Positions 58,375 through 64,000 of a stretch of 64,000 bases of DNA are shown here, piece after piece. The position numbers and the translations under genes are program-made. The notes beneath the pieces are model-generated. The model searched no databases. It saw only the letters and a list, made by a program, of their open reading frames with translations, and was not told the DNA's origin. Numbering within the stretch: position 1 is the stretch's first letter; each line of letters opens with the position of its first letter. The stretch is from Opisthocomus hoazin. Its lineage: Eukaryota; Chordata; Aves; Opisthocomiformes; Opisthocomidae. The stretch lies in assembly GCF_030867145.1 (NCBI RefSeq), contig NC_134429.1, positions 17,407,115-17,471,114 on the forward strand. Reading direction: 5' to 3'.

Positions 58375-61300
58375 GTAAGTATGCCAGACTCCGTGCTCCC
58401 GACTTCAGCCTCCCACAGAGACACAGAGCAAGCTGTCTGAGATCTGCAGGCACTTGCAGAGGGAGGAAAAGACCAAGATCTTTTAGGCTACCACATCCAC
58501 AACTGATCTCGCAGGGAGAGCAGAGATGTTTATGTTCTTGAACCCAGTTTACGTTTGTCTGCTGCGCAGTTGTTGCACCAAGTCTTCTGCCTTTTCTGTC
58601 TGCAGCTGACCTGCCATGTAACTTCTGTGTGACTTTCCTCTTCTGTCTTGAGTTTTCTTTCCTACTTCCTAATCAGTTTTAGGCTGTGGAAGTTCCTGGA
58701 TGGGGGGATGCCTTTCACAGCAGCATTTTTCTGGAATCTTGCACAATGCAATGCTTATGTGTGCCAGAGGTTTTTCCTGAAAGCGCTGAATGTGGATAAT
58801 GAACACCGGTGGCTCTTTTGAGCTCCTGGGATTTGTTTAATGAGAGCAACACAGTTGCTTTTCATCACCAATGCGAGCATGTCAACAGTCTATTCCTAGA
58901 AAACATAGCTGGAAGCCTCAGCTTCCTCCTGATCCTTATGCTGAGATTGACTTGAATTTTGATCTCCTGCAGTGCCTTAAACTCTGCAGATCTCTGGAGG
59001 TGAGCTGCTACAGCTTCTGAGGAGCATGAGGAGTACCAGAAGCGATTTGGACAGATGTTCTCTTAGGGAAATGACAGGTCCTTCAGGTGGGACCTGAGCT
59101 GAGTGTTGAGACATAAAAGCTTGCAGACATTTAGGCTAATGATGGTGACAGAAAACTGTGTCTGAATGAAAAACTACTTATTGGTGTAGCAGCAATTAGA
59201 TATACTAGATATACAAGCCCTCCCTGAGCTACTTGGAGAAGTTCTAATTGGCTTCAGTGGTGATCAGATTAGATCCATAAACAGCTTGATCCTGAAATGC
59301 GGGAGGTAGAACAAGCCGGCATACTAAAATGCAGAATAAATGAACAGGAATGGGATTTTGACAATTCATGAAAAATCTCTTTTTTTTTTTTTTTTTTAAG
59401 CTTCCCTGTGCTAATATCCCATGTTATTTCACTAACTGATTTGCACGTTGGAAAGAGAACTGCTTACAACTTTGTTTTCTTATGGTGTGGCATTTTGAGA
59501 ACAATAACTTGAAAATTCTTCATCACCCAAATGACCACCAGTACCAGGAAAGAGTAGAATGAATTATGGTAATGACTGTGTACAAATCAAGCAGAACAAA
59601 GTGAATTATAATGAAAACAACCCATTGGACTTGCTTTATACAGTAATGTGAAGTGAAAAACACAGAAGCCAAGTGCTAGGATATTTCTTTGTTTTTACTG
59701 AATGCCATTTATGCCTAAAAGCCAAACCTGCTTCTAAGGTGGAGTTTGTGGTGGTTTTTTTTTTCTTTCCCCTCTGCAGAAAATGACACCTTTGCTTGCT
59801 GTGGTAGCACTGATGTCTGCGTTTGGATCTTCTTTCCAGTACGGCTACAACATATCCGTGATCAATGCCCCAGCCCCGGTAGGTGGAACTGTGGAGCGGA
59901 CCATGACCACGGAGCAGGGTCACAAACCAAGGCAGGAGCGTGGCAGCAGATTACGGGTGTCTGTGGGCAAGTGCTTGTGCTGCTCCATGCTTGGAATCGC
60001 TGGGCACCTGTGCAAAGCGGTTCCCCGGGAAAGGCGAGGGGAGGTGTTCTGCTGTTGGGACTCTGCGCCCAGCAGAGACGGGCCATGAAGAAGCCTTCCC
60101 GCTTCAAAACCAGGCACATCCCCCGAGGCAGGATAACCTGTGCTAACAGTTAACCAGTCCAGGCCGTTCTGTCCCATTCTTGCATTCGTTTTCCAACTCA
60201 GCCATTCTGTTTTTTCATTGAGACATTTGTCTAAAGCTTTATGGCATTTGTTGTTAACTAGCTTTTATAGCATAATTTGACTTACTGTGCTAAACATGCT
60301 CTGTATTTCTTTCTAGTACATGCAAGACTTTTACAACCGGACCTACTTCAACAGGAATGGGGTGCCTATGGACAGTGGCTTCCAGACACTGCTCTGGTCT
60401 CTTACCGTGTCCATGTACCCTCTGGGTGGCTTCTTCGGGTCCCTCATGGTGTGGCCTCTGGCCAACAACTGTGGCCGGTACGTGACAGGGGTGTTTGATG
60501 TCCTGCACCAGCAGGTTGCTGGGTTCAGGTAAGACTTGCCTTGCTGGTCACTCCAGCTTGCCAAGCCCGTCAGGAACATGACTGTCTCTCTCACACCTTG
60601 ATTGTAAAGCAGATGGACCGGTGGTTAGCTGCTGGACTTAGCAATACGTGTTGTCTCCCATGTGTAGAAGAACTTGTGTAGTCTCAGTGCAGCCGAGGCC
60701 GGGCTGTATGCTTGGCTCTGAGCCGGGTGGAGAGCAATGATGAAAGTTCTGGGCTGGGTTGTGAGATCAGGCCCAGCTTCTGTCGCTTGGGTGTCCTGAG
60801 AAACTTCATTATTTTTCCTGAAGCCTTCATTCCCTGCAGGAAAAACAGGACAATAGCCACTTTCTTTTTGATTAGTCTTTAGGGTGGTGATTAATTTGAG
60901 TTTTGGACAGTGTAATGTAGAAGGGGTCTATCTGCTGTTGGGGCCTTAGCAAAAATAAACTGACTCTGTCTCCTGCTCTGTTACTTTGCAGAAAGGGTGC
61001 TTTGCTGATAAACAACGTCTTCTCCATTACTGCTGCAATCCTTCTGGGAACCTCAGAGCTAGCAAAAAGCTTTGAAGTAATCATCTTTTCACGTATTATT
61101 GTGGGAATATATGCTGGTAAGTGAGAGGTTGGTTGGTAAATGGAGAGCAATGAATACATTCTTGTGTAAAGGTTTTTTACACTCACGACAGATGGCTTCA
61201 CAGGTGGCACGTACAGTTCTGCTCTGCATGGTGCACAAGTACTAAAGGTCTCTAGTAAACAATGGCAGTGGGACTGGAATTTAAGATATACAGAAGAGAT

Positions 61301-64000
61301 ACACACCTGTAGATGTAGCTATCTTCTGTAATAAGCATCTGCTAGGCACTGGAGCTCCAGCAGCCAGGAAACCTGATGATGATCATCTGTTTTCCCAGAC
61401 GTCTTAAAGCAGATAGCCTAGCTTTTTTTTTTTTTGCTTTTTATTTTTTTGTTTTTAATGTAATCAGAAACAGAATAATCCTTTGAAGTCAGAGTCGTTC
61501 GAGACAATACCAGATCCAATAATCCAGTCCCAGAACTGCCTGTTCTTCCTGCAGGAGAAACGAGATGTTAAAAGGGAGAGTGAAGGGTTCAGAGCCACTG
61601 GACTTACTGCAAAGGCAGTGGGGAGCCAAGGAGAAGCATGTAAGTGCCTGTGTCAGAGCTACAGTAATAGGCAACAAACAGAGCCCCAGAATGGCAGGGT
61701 GCCCGTGCAGTACTGCACCAAGCGTGTGCAGAGCCAGGCTGGTCAGGGTCCTAACAGCGTTTAGGCTCAATTAACTGGCTTTGGGCTGGGGAGACTGGTG
61801 TGCTCCATGGCTCATTAGTGAGTTAGGATATCCTGTAAAGGTCAAATGAGGAAACAAAAAAACTGACATAGGAAAGCAGCTTAATCTGTTACATGCAGCA
61901 ATTGCAAGTGGTGAGCTAAGGCATGAGACTTATCTAGGCCAATGGTTTTGTTTTGGCTTTTGACTCTCCTAAGCCTGGCAGCTGCTCTTGGCATTGGTTC
62001 TCTCAAGAAGCACTAAAGGACCCATTAAGTGTGATCCCTCTTTCCAGTTATTTACAACTGCCAGAAGAATCCAGGCTGGCTGTCCTGACTTGGCCTCGCT
62101 TGGGCTGCGTGCGCCGTGCCTGGGGAGGGAAGGTGCTGAGCCAGGGCAGCGTGCTTCTGGCCCTGGCAGGTCCAAGCCTCTCTCGGCCCCGCAGCAGGGC
62201 AGCTCCTGTGCTGGTTGCACCAACAGCCCTGTTGTGTGTGGCAGGGCTTGGTGAGCACAGGTCTGCGCAGTTAGAAAGCCACTGTTACTTGAATGTAGTA
62301 GCCCAGGAGTCGCTGTTAGCATGTTTTATTCTGGGCAATTAAAATGCTGGTTATAGTGTGAACTTAAAACACTGCGCACCATGAGTATAGTTGTATGTTT
62401 TTTAGTTGCTTTAATACATGTTTCCATGCCTTTTGGCTTTCACATGACAGCTTGATCATCTTTCCAAGCTCCTGAAGGCTATGAACTTTAGAAGTGTAAG
62501 ATAGTCTTATGGTCATTTGACTCCAGGAGTTTGGGTGTTGCACGCCAGGATTTACAGCATAAGCATGGGAGCTGGCAGGTCTCTGGGGTTACTACTGTGG
62601 GTAACCATGCAGTGTTCCTGAAAATAACCTGTGTCTTTAGTGTCCTACTAGAGTAGAAATACCTATTGCAGTATGCTACCTGTAAGAGATCATCAACCAG
62701 CAAAGCTCTGCAAAGTGTTACTGAGCAATTTGAGTCGTGAATTTTTAAAAGCCAGCAAGAAGTCACATCCTTCTGCCCTCACACCAGCTTGTTTGGATAC
62801 TGATTTCTTGTTTTAGAGGAAGTAGAAATTTCTCCCTAACACTTTGAGTTTGTTTCCAAATCTGAAATAGCACACGATATTTCTTTGCATGTGTTGTGTT
62901 GAAGTACTTGGCAGACCCTGCTAGGAGAAAGCTGCTTTTAAGAAGATGAACTACTGAGAGCCCCCAAATCATCTGCCAACTCTGTAGGCAAGACAGCCTG
63001 CTGTTAGCCCTCTTGGACTCCTAAAATGCTTTGCTGTTAAGCAGTTAATAAGCTAGATCCTCAAAGCACCAGGAGGTAGGCAGCCTGCACTGCCAAGGCC
63101 TGCCACGCACGCATGGTTGGTTCCCTGCTGTATTTGAATGGAAATGGTGAAACAATCCAGGCTCACTGAATGAACTCCAGCATGGGAATGCTTCTGCAGC
63201 TTAGCCACAGAGATCACTTCTGTCCTAAGTTTCAGATATGTGAGTGCAATATTGACAGCCTTGGTGAAGGGACAGCATTGCTTATGAACAGAGAGGTAGT
63301 GGGCCAAATGTCTTTCTCTAATGGCTCTTGGAGAAAGCTAGATTCCTGGGCACGAGGTGCAGTGATGGATTTTGTACCTCTCCACCTACTCAGTGAAGCA
63401 ATGGCACCTGTGTTTTTTCCTGTGTTCTGCTGAAGTGTAAGGAAAACATACACAGCTTATTCAGTGGCGGGAAGATCACATTAAATCTTCAGCTGGAGCA
63501 GAAGGGTTTGGGTGTGAGGTTTCGTTTTGCCCTGTGGTCCATCAGGAATCGCTCTGGTCTCACATGGGAAAAAGACCTCTTCTTGAAGAGGAGTGCTGAT
63601 GTCAGCTGCGTGTCTAATGTTGTTCTCTAACTACTAGGTGTGGCCTCCAATGTGGTTCCAATGTTCCTTGGAGAATTGGCCCCCAAAAATCTGAGAGGTG
63701 CTGTTGGAGTAGTACCCCAGCTCTTCATCTCCATTGGGATCTTTGTAGCTCAGATCCTTGGTCTCGACATCATCCTTGGGAATGCTGAAGGTAAAGCCCT
63801 AGCTTGGGACTCTTCTGGGGGCTCCAGTGAAGAAAGATTTCTCACAGTTGTCATCTTGTCTCATGTGTTGCAGGCTGGCCCATACTGCTGGGGCTGACTG
63901 GGATCCCATCACTAATCCAGCTCCTTACCTTGCCCCTTTTCCCTGAGAGTCCCAGATATCTGCTGATACAAAAGGGCGATGAAGAGAAAGCACGACAAGG
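58318..64000 (+). CDS. SLC2A5: facilitated fructose transporter GLUT5-like, 5' six exons (runs off window)
   Basis: A major-facilitator hexose carrier of the plasma membrane. Exons 58318-58374, 59780-59878, 60317-60477, 60992-61116, 63638-63790 and 63874 to the window edge join without frameshift to about 240 residues, helices 1-6 plus the start of the central loop. The start AAAATGG has strong context. Visible signatures are [10 protein letters not shown] (34-43), the sequon NRT (59-61), GRKG (105-108), [14 protein letters not shown] (155-168), VVPQLF with Gln175, and [11 protein letters not shown] (221-231). Gln175 is the helix 5 glutamine that contacts substrate in GLUT5; GLUT7, as I recall it, differs there. 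Adjacency to GPR157 also matches SLC2A5. Exon 2 (NISVINAP) is somewhat GLUT7-like, so a bird-specific paralogue is possible. The C-terminal half lies outside the window. Confidence 0.88.
58375..59779 (+). other. SLC2A5 intron 1
   Basis: A 1.4-kb intron with a T run at about 59382-59398 and no recognised element otherwise. Its acceptor is TTTTCTTTCCCCTCTGCAG. Confidence 0.75.
59780..59878 (+). CDS. SLC2A5: SLC2A5 coding exon 2
   Basis: 99 nt, phase 0 at both ends, residues 20-52: helix 1, with [11 protein letters not shown] and [10 protein letters not shown]. The donor CCG|GTAGGT is at 59879. Confidence 0.94.
59879..60316 (+). other. SLC2A5 intron 2
   Basis: A 438-bp intron. Open frames reading through it on both strands are by-products; nothing else is recognised. 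Confidence 0.9.
60317..60477 (+). CDS. SLC2A5: SLC2A5 coding exon 3
   Basis: 161 nt after the acceptor TTTCTTTCTAG. Encodes residues 53-105 plus two bases of Arg106: the glycosylated first extracellular loop (DFYNRTYF) and helix 2 ([19 protein letters not shown]). The donor CCG|GTACGT splits the GRK arginine codon. Confidence 0.95.
60478..60991 (+). other. SLC2A5 intron 3
   Basis: A 514-bp intron ending TTACTTTGCAG, with no recognised element. Confidence 0.9.
60992..61116 (+). CDS. SLC2A5: SLC2A5 coding exon 4
   Basis: 125 nt, completing Arg106 and encoding [10 protein letters not shown] through VGIYAG: helices 3 and 4. The donor is GCTG|GTAAGT at 61117, phase 1. Confidence 0.95.
61117..63637 (+). 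other. SLC2A5 intron 4
   Basis: A 2.5-kb intron, the longest seen so far in this gene. It has a T-rich stretch at about 61424-61456 and a GC-richer segment at about 61950-62260, with no recognised gene or repeat family. Paired 93-codon frames on both strands near 61.5-61.8 kb look fortuitous. Confidence 0.8.
63638..63790 (+). CDS. SLC2A5: SLC2A5 coding exon 5
   Basis: 153 nt after the acceptor CTAACTACTAG. Encodes the rest of Gly148, [20 protein letters not shown] and helix 5 with GVVPQLF. The donor GAAG|GTAAAG is at 63791. This is the most GLUT5-like exon. Confidence 0.96.
63791..63873 (+). other. SLC2A5 intron 5 (very short)
   Basis: An 83-bp intron with donor GTAAAG and acceptor CATGTGTTGCAG, near the lower size limit for vertebrate introns. 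The frame can be read part-way through it, but homology clearly resumes at 63874 ([10 protein letters not shown]). Confidence 0.92.
63874..64000 (+). CDS. SLC2A5: SLC2A5 coding exon 6 (reaches window edge)
   Basis: Encodes [10 protein letters not shown], helix 6 and the [20 protein letters not shown] segment leading into the central cytoplasmic loop. The last base (64000, G) may be the first base of the next donor, which would end the exon at 63999 in phase 1. This cannot be decided without the following base. Confidence 0.94.

Noticed and set aside
1-64000. CRISPR arrays, bacterial operons, rRNA or tRNA genes, retroviral genes
   Set aside because: The sequence is vertebrate genomic; the only regular array is a minisatellite without spacers, and no tRNA, rRNA or retroviral motifs were recognised.

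Overview
This window reads as a vertebrate nuclear chromosome, most likely from a bird. Two protein-coding genes are built from short exons with canonical GT-AG introns, and the rest is long non-coding DNA. A CR1 LINE 3' tail ending in the TTCTATGATTCTAT motif lies at 48601-48679. The gene order is the one known from human 1p36 between H6PD and SLC2A7, read in the opposite direction: microRNA mir-34a, then GPR157, then a class II sugar transporter (SLC2A5). All three are on the + strand. The intervals are shorter than I remember for human, which fits an avian microchromosome. The species cannot be determined from the sequence alone.

Layout. Positions 1 to about 20.5 kb hold no coding gene that I can recognise. 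H6PD, which synteny predicts to the left, is not visible and probably lies outside the window. A CpG-rich patch with a plausible 155-nt spliced exon lies at 5.65-5.97 kb. From about 20.5 to 21.2 kb is the probable mir-34a promoter. It carries a perfect 20-bp p53 response element (21052-21071), followed 155 bp later by a strong splice donor. About 10.7 kb downstream, a strong splice acceptor (31928) lies just before the mir-34a hairpin (32001-32109), so the microRNA sits in exon 2 of a non-coding host gene. Two diverged copies of an unclassified ~135-bp sequence follow, at 33.26 and 34.34 kb.

GPR157 occupies 39636-50416 in four coding exons that join to a complete 335-residue seven-helix receptor. 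Its first intron begins with a ~1-kb, 52-bp-unit minisatellite that has a 259-bp higher-order period. About 8 kb of non-coding DNA then leads to SLC2A5. Its first six coding exons (58318 to the window edge) encode the N-terminal half of a GLUT5-type hexose transporter, and the gene runs off the right end.

Functionally these are three separate units: a p53-responsive microRNA, a ciliary Gq-linked orphan receptor, and a fructose-transporter-type carrier. Their proximity reflects conserved synteny rather than a shared pathway. The most informative element is the intact p53-to-mir-34a circuit, read directly from a perfect response element, a splice donor/acceptor pair and the hairpin.
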